Part shown: one piece after another, positions 35,590 through 45,563 of the stretch
Layout: the number at the start of each line of letters is the position of its first letter
Numbering within the stretch: position 1 is the first letter of the stretch
Assembly: GCA_963995505.1 (NCBI GenBank)
Contig: OZ023182.1
Location: 6,254,707 to 6,318,706 of the forward strand
DNA from: Hypericum androsaemum
Taxonomy: Eukaryota > Streptophyta > Magnoliopsida > Malpighiales > Hypericaceae
Direction: 5' to 3'
Length of the DNA: 64,000 nt
Position numbers and translations under genes: made by a program
The notes under the pieces: generated by a model
Told to the model about the DNA's origin: nothing
Database searches by the model: none
What the model saw: the letters and a program-made list of their open reading frames with translations, nothing else

Positions 35590-36690
35590 ATGGACAGCAA
35601 CAGGGACGACGCGCTTAAATGCCTCAAGATCGGCAAGGACGCCCTCGAAGCGGGCGACCGGTCGCGCGCCCTTAAATTCATCGCCAAGGCTCGCCGCCTC
35701 GACCCCTCCCTCCCCACCGACGACCTCCTCTCCTCCCTGGAGAAGGACAAGGACGCCCCATCATCCTCATCCTCCTCGTCCTCCCCCTCTCCGGCGCCGG
35801 CTCCCGATCAGCCACCGACCTCAGCCGACGAGCCCAAGCTCCGGCAGCGATCCAAGTCAGCTGCGGCTTCGTTCACCGAGGAGCAGATCACGGTCGTCCG
35901 GCAGATCAACCGGAAGAAGGACTACTACGAGATTCTTGGACTGGAGAAGAGCTGCACCGTGGATGACGTCCGGAAGGCTTACCGGAAGCTCTCTCTGAGG
36001 GTTCATCCCGACAAGAACCCGGCTCCGGGCTCCGAGGAAGCCTTTAAGGCCGTCTCGAAGGCGTTCCAGTGCCTCAGCAATGATGATTCGCGCAAGAAGT
36101 ACGATCTCACTGGCTCCGAGGAGGCTGTCTACGAGAGGCGCACCACCGCCAGGAGGTACCACGCTGGCGGAGGGTACAACGAAGAATTCGATCCGGATGA
36201 GATCTTCAGGCAGTTCTTCTTCGGGGGAAGGTCCCCTGCCACTACAGCGCAGTTTAGGAGCTTCAACTTTGGCGGGGGCGCGGGGCGGGGAGGCGTTCAG
36301 GTGGACTCCGGGTTCAATGCCCGGGCTCTGATCCAGATGCTGCCTGTTTTGCTCATAGTGTTGTTCCAGTTCCTGCCTTCCTCGGAGCCGGTCTATGCTT
36401 TGTCAAGGAGTTACCCTTATGAGTACAAGGTTACCACCGAGAGAGGGGTGAATTATTATGTGAAGAGCATGAGTAGGTTTGACCAGGAGTATCCGCCTGG
36501 GAGCAGGGATAGGATGGTGGTCGAAGGGAGGGTGGAGAATGACTACGTGCAGGCGCTCTCACAAAACTGCAGGTTCGAGCTACAGAGGCAGCAATGGGGT
36601 TTTGTTAGGGAGACACCTCACTGCGACTTGTTGCGGAAGTTTGAGTCGGGATCCTTCAATGAACATTCAGCTACTGCTGCTTCAGCTTGA
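35590..36690 (+). CDS. DnaJ49-like ER-membrane J-protein
   Basis: Intronless gene, 366 aa. The frame is open further upstream, but the methionine at 35590 (MDSNRDDALKCLKIGKDALE) matches the expected N-terminus, a TPR-like helix found in DNAJB12/14 and plant DnaJ49 proteins. A serine- and proline-rich linker (57-75) follows. The J domain is at 111-172 with HPD at 139-141, the motif that stimulates Hsp70 ATPase. A Gly/Phe-rich stretch (207-235) precedes one membrane segment at about 246-263. The C-terminal DUF1977 region has the conserved YPYEYKVTTERGVNYYVK. By family it is an ER-membrane co-chaperone with the J domain in the cytosol, acting in quality control. The GC-rich 5' half of the gene contrasts with AT-rich flanks. 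Confidence 0.92.
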   Translation: MDSNRDDALKCLKIGKDALEAGDRSRALKFIAKARRLDPSLPTDDLLSSLEKDKDAPSSSSSSSSPSPAPAPDQPPTSADEPKLRQRSKSAAASFTEEQITVVRQINRKKDYYEILGLEKSCTVDDVRKAYRKLSLRVHPDKNPAPGSEEAFKAVSKAFQCLSNDDSRKKYDLTGSEEAVYERRTTARRYHAGGGYNEEFDPDEIFRQFFFGGRSPATTAQFRSFNFGGGAGRGGVQVDSGFNARALIQMLPVLLIVLFQFLPSSEPVYALSRSYPYEYKVTTERGVNYYVKSMSRFDQEYPPGSRDRMVVEGRVENDYVQALSQNCRFELQRQQWGFVRETPHCDLLRKFESGSFNEHSATAASA

Positions 36691-38018
36691 TTGGATCGTG
36701 GACTTTTGAGGTTGGACAATGTGTTGCAGTTTATATATTTTATTTTACTTATGCGATTAGTTCTGGTGGAAAGAGGCCTAATAATTGGTTTTGTTGTCTT
36801 GCTCGGGCCGGAAGAGGTTTAACATCCGATTTATCTGTGCGAAGTATGATACTCGGGGTGGAAGCGTTCTTATTCTTTGACATACGATTAATTACAATGG
36901 CACGGTTTATCCGCTCATGAGCTTTTGTCGCTGGAGGGTAGGCTGAAGCTTCTATTAGTGTTAAGCATCTATATGCCAAATGCCCGTTTAGTGGTAGTTT
37001 GTATCTTAGATGAAGAGAAAAAGGAAAGGTTTCCGTAGAGCCTTGTTGGTGGCATTGGTACCTTGCTATTTTGGGATAAGCTCCAGCCAGAGATACTGTT
37101 ATTTCTGGTCAAATTTATTTTGTTATCTGATGCATGTTCTTGCTTATGGGACAGTGAATCTAAGGGTCTGGTGATAGATAATTGCTCAGTTTCTGTATCC
37201 TTTTCTTCTGCAGAATGCTCACCTCGCTACGAAGTCAACATAATCTCTAGCCATACTTGGAGCATTTGGAACTGGGAATAGAGGAGTTATTAATTTATAA
37301 TCACTCTCATGTTACATTATATTGTCCTGAACTGGAAATTGCACCTTTAGCACACATTATATATTGATAATATACATTCAGTACCAGAAACTCTTGGTGT
37401 TTGTATAAACTTTTGATAGTGTAGCTGTCTTCTTATTTTGAGCCATGTTAATGCAGTTGTCTCGGTCTTCAGTTTAAGACGAAGCTACCTGCTGCATTTT
37501 GGAAAATCTAAGTTGAAGTTGTAGTTGTCCTCCATCCAATTTTCAGCTCAATTACAATATTATTTAGCACCCAAGCGTTAAGATCAATTGATAAACAAGT
37601 TATTTTACTTTATCCTAGTTTAAATTTTTGGCTAAGTAAATATTTGAATAGGTGACAACAACAACAAAAAAAAAACAAACCTCGGTGTTCAATTTATGCA
37701 AAGGTCGAGATGTTTCGAAGGTTAATTAATGTCTTCAAGGGTGAATCTAAATGGGCCTGATTCTTCTAATTATCGATAGCCCATAATATTCTAAACATCG
37801 TGGATATTGAGCTTTTTACGGTAGCTTGGGCCCAAATTAAAGTTGTCGGCCCAAGATGCCCCAGGCGGCATTTAAAAAGTAGGGCAGCCGGAAATTTCTC
37901 AAGTCCAACGAGGAGTAACCAGACACGTAAACCCTTTGCACTTCCCCCCATCTCTCATAAACCCAAAAGCAAACCCTAGCTTCCTCTCCCTCTCTCTCTC
38001 TCTCACACGGCGGCAAAA
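36691..38018. other. DnaJ 3' UTR and SNU13 promoter
   Basis: No gene is seen in this 1.3-kb stretch. The right part holds the SNU13 promoter motifs and a CT-rich 5' UTR. Confidence 0.6.
37752..37979 (+). promoter_or_regulatory. Site II motifs and telo box upstream of SNU13
   Basis: TGGGCC at 37752-37757 and 37827-37832, GGCCCA at 37848-37853, and AAACCCTAG at 37971-37979, 40 bp before the start codon. Site II (TGGGCY) plus telo box (AAACCCTA) is a known combination in promoters of plant ribosomal and nucleolar genes, recognised by TCP-type and telo-box-binding factors. Confidence 0.65.
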
Positions 38019-39043
38019 ATGGTACTTCCCTCTCTCTCTCTCTCTAACTCGCTTTCACCTCTCTCTGGATATGGATGATTGAATCATCCTATGACGGATT
38101 TGTGATTAAACTTGTTGTTGTTGTTGTTGTTGTTTAATTGGCAGACGGGAGAAGCAGAAGCAGTGGTGAACCCGAAGGCGTACCCTCTGGCGGACAAAGC
38201 GCTGAACGTCACGATTATGGATTTGGTCGCTCAAGCTGCTCACTACAAGCAGCTCAAGAAGGGCGCCAATGAAGGTTTCTATCTCTCTCTCTATCTCTAT
38301 TTGTTGGTTTTTTTAGAGATTCAACAGGATTTTGTGTTGATTTTGTTGGTTGTGGGGGCGACTTGAAGCTACTAAGACGCTGAACAGGGGTATTTCCGAG
38401 TTCGTTGTGATGGCCGCGGATACCGAGCCTCTGGAGATTCTTCTCCATCTTCCGTTGCTTGCTGAGGACAAGGTTTGTTTCTATTGTTTCGGATGGGTTT
38501 TTGTGTCTTGCTTGTAAACAGTGTTCCGAGGTTGTGGTTAGGGGGTTAGATTTCTTGAACATAATGTTTTTGTTCATTGCAACTTGCAACCCGAGGTTTG
38601 ATTGATTCGGACTGGGAACTGTATGTATGGCTCCTCGTATTTGAATTTGATTCTGTCCCGTGTTAGAAGTTGCTCTATGCTTATTATTTTGTTCATGCTG
38701 CAGTAGTCTTTCTGCCAATCATTCTTTTGGACTGGTTTCAGTTGAACTGTATAACCTCTGAGACCTTTTGTTGTTTGAATGGACAGAATGTGCCCTATGT
38801 ATTTGTCCCTTCGAAGGCGGCACTTGGTAGAGCATGCGGTGTCACAAGAAGTGTCATTGCCTGTTCTGTCACTACGAATGAAGCCAGCCAGCTGAAGACT
38901 CAAATCCAACAAATTAAAGTATCGTGCAGCTAACCCCGTTCTCGAATACTGTACTGTCTCAACTCATTTATTCCCTATGCTGTATTTCTTATGCCCTTTG
39001 TGTTGCCTGAATGCAGGATGCCATTGAAAAGCTCCTAATTTGA
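38019..39043 (+). CDS. SNU13: SNU13 / NHP2L1 (15.5K, L7Ae family)
   Basis: Five coding exons: 38019-38021 (only the ATG), 38145-38274, 38369-38472, 38787-38918 and 39017-39043; phases agree and give 131 aa, close to the 128 of human NHP2L1. The sequence has the L7Ae hallmarks: [69 protein letters not shown] and a C-terminus AIEKLLI. The KGANEATK segment is the kink-turn RNA contact loop. By family the protein binds kink-turns in U4 snRNA and in box C/D snoRNAs, serving both the U4/U6.U5 tri-snRNP and C/D snoRNPs in the nucleus. The start codon is alone in its exon, directly followed by a GT donor. A (TTG)n microsatellite lies in intron 1. Site II and telo-box motifs upstream fit a housekeeping nucleolar gene. 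Confidence 0.95.
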
Positions 39044-39786
39044 AGTGCGATGATTGGATTCGGTGTGACGAGCCTCTTCAAATGACGAGCCTGTTCAACT
39101 AGCCTTGTGGTTATGGGGGGGCTCTGACTGATGGAGCTTTTGTTATTCAGTTTTTGCCTGTTCAACTCTCATTTCCTTCTTTTTCCTGTGGGAACGTGTA
39201 ACAGATCTTATATTATGCTTTACTCCCCTCATTGGACGTTATAGACTTGCTGGCTATGGCCTTTTGAATGTCAATGTTGTTGGAGTTTGCTGTCTACCTG
39301 ATGCATCTGCTATCCAAATTTATACGAATTAATGATGCTCGAGTAACTAAGTTATAAACATGGAAGCTTCCAGCTTACATTAAATGTCTATAATTCGGTA
39401 TATACATGACTCTGAATATAATGACTTGAAAAAAATGATGAAATTTATGAGTAGCTCTTTTCTTACATTGTATTTACTTTCACATAGCATGGTCCATTTG
39501 GGTAGCCATTAAGTTGGTAAAGAATTGGTGCTATAAGATATAAGAGAAATCGGGTCAAAATGGTAACTATTTAGTTGTCATTAGGCTACACTAGCCATGG
39601 ATACCAAAGCTCTATCTTTTCTACGCCTATTAGTCGACTGATCTAATTTCGAGTTGGGCACGTACCCTTTTAAGTTCTAGACACACATACATTATCAGAG
39701 CTCTGCCTAAAAACATCCCCCAATTCTCTGAGCAAGGAGAAAAAATAGGTTAAAATCAATTCTGAAAATATCCATTAAATACAATG
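39044..39786. other. Intergenic, between convergent SNU13 and PPR genes
   Basis: Presumed 3' UTRs. No open frame, repeat or RNA gene seen. Confidence 0.6.
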
Positions 39787-42111
39787 CTACGCCATCAGCA
39801 ACCGTTGTGCTGCCCTCAACTCTCTCACAAATTTCATTTCTGATGCCAAGAACTTCGCCATCCAGAATAGCTCCTCGGATTGTGCATGGGACTTGTCTCC
39901 TGATGAAAATTTATGCCGGGGCAGGGATGCTTCACCGTGACCAGCTTCCAACCAACTGAATCCCACTACTTTCCTCACCCCTTTTGCTCTCATTGCTTTC
40001 CTTATGTTTGCAACCTTGTCCCACTGACCTTTGTCAGCGTATATGTTGGACATCAGCACGTAGGAACCCGAGTCTGCGAACTCCGTCTCCATCAAAGCAT
40101 CAGCCACCCTCTCTCCCATATCTGCATTCCCGTGTATCCTACAAGCCCCGAGCAAACTCTGCATCATCGTCAGCCCTGGTCCTCCAGGAGTGCTATCTAG
40201 CAGTGCCTCGGCTTCCGCTAATCTCCCTGCACGACCCAGCATGTCCACCATACAAGAGTAATGCTCATGGGTTGGTTTGATTTGATAATCTTTGACCATC
40301 GACTTGAAGAGACGACGGCCAGTATCAACCATTCCCTTCCTAGCACAGGCTGTTAGTACAGAGAGGAATGTGATCGAGTCAGGCCTCACGCCCTGCAGCT
40401 CCATCTCATTGAACCATCTCATGACGGATTCAAAGTCCCCGTGCCTTGCATATGCAGATATTATTGCAGTCCAAGAAAAACGGTTCCTTTGAGGAGTTTC
40501 AATAAAGACTTTCAAAGAGTCACCGATGCTGCCCCGCTTTGCATACATGTCCAGTAAAGCGCTCGAAACAATCGAGTCCGTGCTTAGCCCAAGTTTCAGG
40601 ATTTGGGAGTGGCACTTTTGTCCATGTACCAGAGGTACATCCTCTGCTGATGAAATTGCACTCAAGACGCTACCAAACGTGTATTCACTTGGCTTGGACT
40701 CCACAAACGCTTTAACAAACGTTTCTACAGCTTCTTGACAGAATCCATTCTGCGTGTAACCAGATATAAGGGCATTCCATGCTATAATATCCCTATTTTC
40801 AAGCTCTTGAAAGACCCGCCAGGAATCATCCATGGACTCGAAATTAGCATACATGGTAATGAGGCTATTGCAGACATTTGGTTCTGATAAAAAACCAGAC
40901 TTTATGCAAAATCCATGAACCGTCTTTCCTTGTTCAACCAAGTCCCTGTTAGTAATGGCAGATAATAAACTAATTAAGGTAACCTCATTGGGATCAACAC
41001 CTTGTAATATCATCTCCTTGAACAATGACACTGCCTCTTCTTCGTAAACAGTGATCAACGTGGTCCAAGAAACAACATTGTGATCATCCATGTTTTCAAA
41101 CACCAGTTTCGTCTCCTCGGGCTCACCAGATTTTGAATACATTGACATCAAAACATTGCCAACCGAAAGATGTTCTGCATAACCTCTTTTGATGCTCAAA
41201 CTGTGGATTTGTCTCCCAAGCAATAAGAGCATTCCATGACCACACGCTGCCACGACACCAGTAAACGCCACATGATCTGGCTCAATACCTTCTCTAACCA
41301 TCGCAATAAACACCATAACGGCTTCCAATCCATGAACCATATCCTGGGCATATCCAGATATCATTGCACTCCATGAAACCCTATCCTTCCGAGGCATCTC
41401 GTCAAAAACCCGTCTACCCTCTTCCACCTTCCCCGATCTCGAGTACATGGTTATCAGCGCATTCCCAACGAATATATCACAATCCAATCCTGCCTTCACC
41501 ACACACGAATGCAACTGACGGGCAAAGGCAAAGTCTTTGGGCTCCAAACAAAACGAAAAAGCAGTAGTGTAACTGAAAGCATCAAAAGCGACCCCATTTG
41601 AACTCATTCTAAGGGAAAACCTCAAAGCATCTTCACTCTTTACGAATCCGGAGAGCACCGTGTTCCAAGACACAATGTCAGGACAACCCAAGTCCTCAAA
41701 GATCGCCAAGGCCTTACCAAACTGTCCAGATTTCGAATACATGTTCATCAACGAATTACAGACAGTAATGCGTGAAATGAGCCCGGAAGTAATAGCAAAC
41801 CCGTGAATCTGAGACCCGCGAAGTGGGTCCTTAGCGCAGGCCTTCAGCGTGAGGGCCAGCGCAACACCGTCAACAAAATGGCCCTTGAGATAGCTCTTGA
41901 AGTCCCGGAGTGCTTGTAGGGGGCGTTTCCTGCGAAGCGAGTCGACCATGGAACGGATAACAGACACTGTACTTGGGTCGGGACTTTCGTCGAACACTTG
42001 GCGCACATGGTAGCCTTTTCCGGGTGTCTGGCAATTGAGGGAAGTAAAAGACCGTTGCTTGACGACGACCGTGAGTACGGTTTTGAGTTTCGGTTGGCGG
42101 GTTAGCATCAT
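39787..42111 (-). CDS. PLS-class pentatricopeptide repeat protein, E-type, probably mitochondrial
   Basis: Intronless, 774 aa, as usual for plant PPR genes. The N-terminus (MMLTRQPKLKTVLTVVVKQR) is basic and lacks acids, fitting a mitochondrial presequence. Residues from about 85 to 680 form a run of PLS repeats, visible as recurrent units such as CNSLMNMYSKSGQFGKALAI, VSWNTVLSGF, FVGNALITMYSRSGKVEEGR and VSWSAMISGYAQ. A typical E region follows (DSGSYVLMSNIYADKGQWDK, then IRKAMRAKGVRKVVGFSW), then a short E+ segment, and the protein ends without a DYW deaminase domain. Such proteins bind specific organelle RNA sites and usually recruit a DYW partner for C-to-U editing. It most resembles the At4g32430 (GRS1) type in my recollection, which I cannot verify. 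Either of the first two methionines could be used. Confidence 0.9.
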   Translation of the reverse strand: MMLTRQPKLKTVLTVVVKQRSFTSLNCQTPGKGYHVRQVFDESPDPSTVSVIRSMVDSLRRKRPLQALRDFKSYLKGHFVDGVALALTLKACAKDPLRGSQIHGFAITSGLISRITVCNSLMNMYSKSGQFGKALAIFEDLGCPDIVSWNTVLSGFVKSEDALRFSLRMSSNGVAFDAFSYTTAFSFCLEPKDFAFARQLHSCVVKAGLDCDIFVGNALITMYSRSGKVEEGRRVFDEMPRKDRVSWSAMISGYAQDMVHGLEAVMVFIAMVREGIEPDHVAFTGVVAACGHGMLLLLGRQIHSLSIKRGYAEHLSVGNVLMSMYSKSGEPEETKLVFENMDDHNVVSWTTLITVYEEEAVSLFKEMILQGVDPNEVTLISLLSAITNRDLVEQGKTVHGFCIKSGFLSEPNVCNSLITMYANFESMDDSWRVFQELENRDIIAWNALISGYTQNGFCQEAVETFVKAFVESKPSEYTFGSVLSAISSAEDVPLVHGQKCHSQILKLGLSTDSIVSSALLDMYAKRGSIGDSLKVFIETPQRNRFSWTAIISAYARHGDFESVMRWFNEMELQGVRPDSITFLSVLTACARKGMVDTGRRLFKSMVKDYQIKPTHEHYSCMVDMLGRAGRLAEAEALLDSTPGGPGLTMMQSLLGACRIHGNADMGERVADALMETEFADSGSYVLMSNIYADKGQWDKVANIRKAMRAKGVRKVVGFSWLEAGHGEASLPRHKFSSGDKSHAQSEELFWMAKFLASEMKFVRELRAAQRLLMA

Positions 42112-42605
42112 TCGAACCTTCCTCGGAAAAATTATAGTTTCGGTACTTGAGAGTTTTTATTCTTAAGTTTATTACATGTTAAAAATGTAGAATTTTTTTT
42201 CCAAGTTAGCCGTGAAACTGACGGAATTTATATTGTAATTATATTCTCCCGGGTTGTGATGTTGGGAAAGGATAAATGGAACGTTATTCAAGGAATGGCA
42301 TTGATATCTTTGAGGTTCAAATTTAAGTTCTATACAATTTTCATAGCATCTTGAAAGAAAAAAATTGTATGAATTTCTGAACAACATTTTTTTTTTCAAG
42401 TTACGTCTAGGTGTGACCACGGTTTAAAACTCTGAAAAATCTTGAACCTTATTTTGATAAGGAATCTAAGGTTCAATTCTCAATTAAAATTCGTGGTTCA
42501 AGGTTCAATTGCAAAATCTATAGAAAAATTTGGGGAGTGGATTCGGTACTGAATGTGTAAAATACTTCAGGATTGTTCAGGAGATAAAATTGTTCGCCAT
42601 GTTAT

Positions 42606-42950
42606 TATAGAATGGTTCATCCAGTTATGATAGAATGGTTTCACAGAACCGTCCAGAAAAAATCGGTACCCCGACCGGGATAAAAGGGGTTGGATAAAAT
42701 GGTTCGTCTAGTTATGATAAAATGGTTTCACGGATAAAAGGGGTTAGATAAAATGGTACACCCAGTTATAATAAAATAGTTTCATAGAACCGTCCAGAAA
42801 AAATCGATACCCCGATCGGGATAAAAGGCGTTGGATAAAATAGTTCGTCTAGTTATGATAAAATAGTTTCACTGATAAAAGGGGTTAGATAAAACGGTAA
42901 GCACAGTTATAATAAAATAGTTCACTCAGTTATGATAAAATAGTTCGCTC
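42606..42950. repeat. Direct repeats built on AAAATGGTT and GTTATGATAAAATAG
   Basis: Two long copies of about 170 bp, each with GAACCGTCCAGAAAAAATCG, GATAAAAGG-GTTGGATAAAAT and GTCTAGTTATGATAAAAT, are themselves made of shorter repeats. There is no coding potential. Confidence 0.8.
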
Positions 42951-43734
42951 TTCAGAACCGTACTGAAAAGGTCACTCCAGTACCAAATTTAGTCCCAAAA
43001 ACTTATACCTTAATTAATTACCATTTTATCCATAAACAATTAAGATTATCTAATTTGTCCGAGTGATATTGATAATTTATATCTTGATATTTAAAAGCTA
43101 GCCCCATTTTTAAGTGAAAACGATACAAAGAGTAAAGTAGGGTTTTGTTGTGTGGTTGATGTATGCTTCTTCCCCATGCCTTCATTATATGGAGATCCGT
43201 GACCTAGTCTCGGCCTCCAATATAGGTTAGACTCCAATTAGGTCATTCTTCGTATAGAAAGTCTCCACTTAAGCCATTTCTGATATAGGGAGATTCACCC
43301 CAACTAAGACTAAGCTAATCTAGGCTGACTCCAAAACAAAAGAAATCCAGCTCTGAATAACAACATTTAGACTGTGTTGAGCAAGCATCCTTGGTCAAAA
43401 TAACAACTATAAACTGCGTCCAACCAACTTCTCGTACTACCCAAAATGTTTTTTCGAAATAATCCAAGACGGGCCGAACCCATCCGTGACATGGGCTGAC
43501 TCTCCTTAAGCTTAGCCTCCAACGGGCTCCCTTCGTCTTTAGCCCGAAACGAGCTCACAACAACGCTAGTCCAAACAAACCCCGACCCTCTTCATTGAGC
43601 TAACGTTAAGTTTACTCTTTGAACTTTTTGAACTCCTTCCAAACAGTCACCAACGCATATTCGAACGTCCCGATCAACACGTGTTCTCCAGAACCATCCC
43701 CCGATCACACGCCCTACGGCTACCCAGAGAGAAG

Positions 43735-44200
43735 ACGCAGGCGCAAGCCTTCATGCCTCTCCGAAGGGAGGACACAGGCGTAAGGGCTTGTGCCTCCCTG
43801 GAGAGACCCCATGCGCAAAGGCTTGCACCTCCTCGGAGGGGACCCTAACGCAAGGGATTGAGCCTTCCTGGAGGGGACCCAGGCGCAAGGGGTTGCGCCT
43901 CCCCAGAGGCAAGATCTAGAGGTGCACGATTTCACATCCCGACCCTCCTCACCTAACTAAGTGATGGTCAAGGTACAATTTTTGTGCCTCAGCTTCACCA
44001 CATTTGCACCTCCTCAGAGTTAGAGACTATTGCACCTCCTCGGGATTAGAGACCCCTGCACCTCCTCGGAGTCAGAGACATTTGCACCTCCTCGGAGTCG
44101 AAGACCCTCTCGCCTCCTCGGAGTTAGAAACCCTAGTACCTCCTTGGAGTCAGGGACCTTTTTGCCTCCTCGGAGGGACCCAAGGTGTAGCCCCTTGTGC
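43735..44200. repeat. GC-rich minisatellite with CACCTCCTCGGAG core
   Basis: The left part (43735-43920) alternates AGGCGCAAGG and CCTCCCCGGAGGGGACCC-like units that are partly palindromic. The right part (43995-44185) is about seven units of roughly 28-30 bp, each with GCACCTCCTCGGAGTCAGAG or a close variant. Variation between units indicates age. Confidence 0.8.
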
Positions 44201-44929
44201 CTACCTACTTCTAGAGGCGCAACCCTTGTACCCACCTACCTAGAGAAGAAGTTCCAGGCGCAACCCTTGCACTTGCCCTGAGCATAGCCACTTCAAACAC
44301 ACTTTTGACCCTCTTAAGATTCGATTTAGAAAAAGTCATAAACTACAAAGTTGTCGATCTATGTCTTAGCTTTACACAACAAATTGAATCATCTCAATCT
44401 TATTTTTGAGTAAAAAATTATGGTCAATCTACCAACCAAATGCATGGTTGCATCATCTTCCCCCAACTAAGCGCAAGGCTTCAATTTTTGGAGCCTTTCA
44501 CCTCTGCTTACCCAGACGGGTTCACATTTCCGCATTCATCCGAAGGGAAGGCTAAGCAGATCCTCATCACATCTTCCAACCAAGATACACTGGTACTTAA
44601 CCTAGGCCCCTTCCCCTCAAGAGGAGTCTATGCCTTCGAAAAGCCTACCGAGAAGCTCTAGCTAAGGTAAGACGGGACTCAAACATCAACACCTTGATGA
44701 TTGCCTTGGTCGACCCCGAACTCCAAGGCTTGATATTTTTCGCACTCCAACAAATTCATATCCATTAGCACCCACTTAGTGATGAGATAAATGTTGACTT
44801 CAACACAAGTCTTTTTATTAATATTGAACTCTGAACATTTAATAGTCTCAAGTTTAATTTAGGAGCCTTTCAGAAAAGTTTGTCTCAGGGAAGAGTCGAT
44901 AAGAATAAAGAAACAGTTCCAAATTATCA

Positions 44930-45563
44930 TGTAACACCCCGTGATTTGACCGACTGTCTCCACAGACCAACACAGATCTTTTCTAGCGCGCTTTGTCCTC
45001 ACTCGCACGCACCCTGGGAAACTTTCCAGGAAGTCACCCATCCTGATCCTACTCCCGGCCAAACGCGTTTAACCTTAGAGTTCTCTCAAGATGTGTGCCA
45101 GAAAAGAAAGTACACCTTGTTGGTATGGATAGTACCAATCAAATCACTTAAGCATTTTAGACAGAACAGATCGGGGTATCACATACACCCCTCCTTAAAT
45201 ACGCGACGTCCTCGTCGCGCCAGATACAGACAGTCCTAGAATCCCTCGGTTGCAGATGCGTTCGATCCCCGAACCACACCGTACAAGCCGAGGTCGCTCT
45301 GATACCAAATATAACGCCCCGTGATTTGACCGACTGTCTCCACAGACCAACACAGGTCTTTTCTAGCGTGCTTTGTCCTCACTCGCACGCACCCTGGGAA
45401 ACTTCCCAGGAAGTCACCCATCCTGATCCTACTCCCGGCCAAACGCGTTTAACCTTGGAATTTTCTCAAGATGTGTGCCAGAAAAGAAGGTGCACCTTAT
45501 TGGTATGAATAGTACCAATCAAATCACTTAAGCGTTTTAGACAGAACAGATCGGAGTATCACA
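44930..45563 (-). mobile_element. TRIM (terminal-repeat retrotransposon in miniature), complete
   Basis: Two direct terminal repeats of 254 bp each (44930-45183 and 45310-45563) enclose only 126 bp. On the minus strand, LTRs start TGTGATAC and end GTTACA (3' copy) or GTTATA (5' copy). A primer binding site TGGTATCAGAGC (45307-45296), complementary to initiator tRNA-Met, lies three bases inside the 5' LTR. A purine-rich AAGGAGGGGTG tract precedes the 3' LTR. Flanking 5-mers TATCA and CATCA fit a diverged target duplication. No protein is encoded. Antiparallel ORFs in the LTRs are shadows. Confidence 0.9.

Larger units (their letters stand above)
42112..44929. other. Repeat-rich region without genes
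   Basis: Contains tandem repeats at 42606-42950 and a GC-rich minisatellite-like region at 43735-44200, described separately. The remainder (42172-42600, 43000-43700, 44280-44930) has no convincing coding sequence. Short frames here lack any recognisable domain. Confidence 0.6.
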
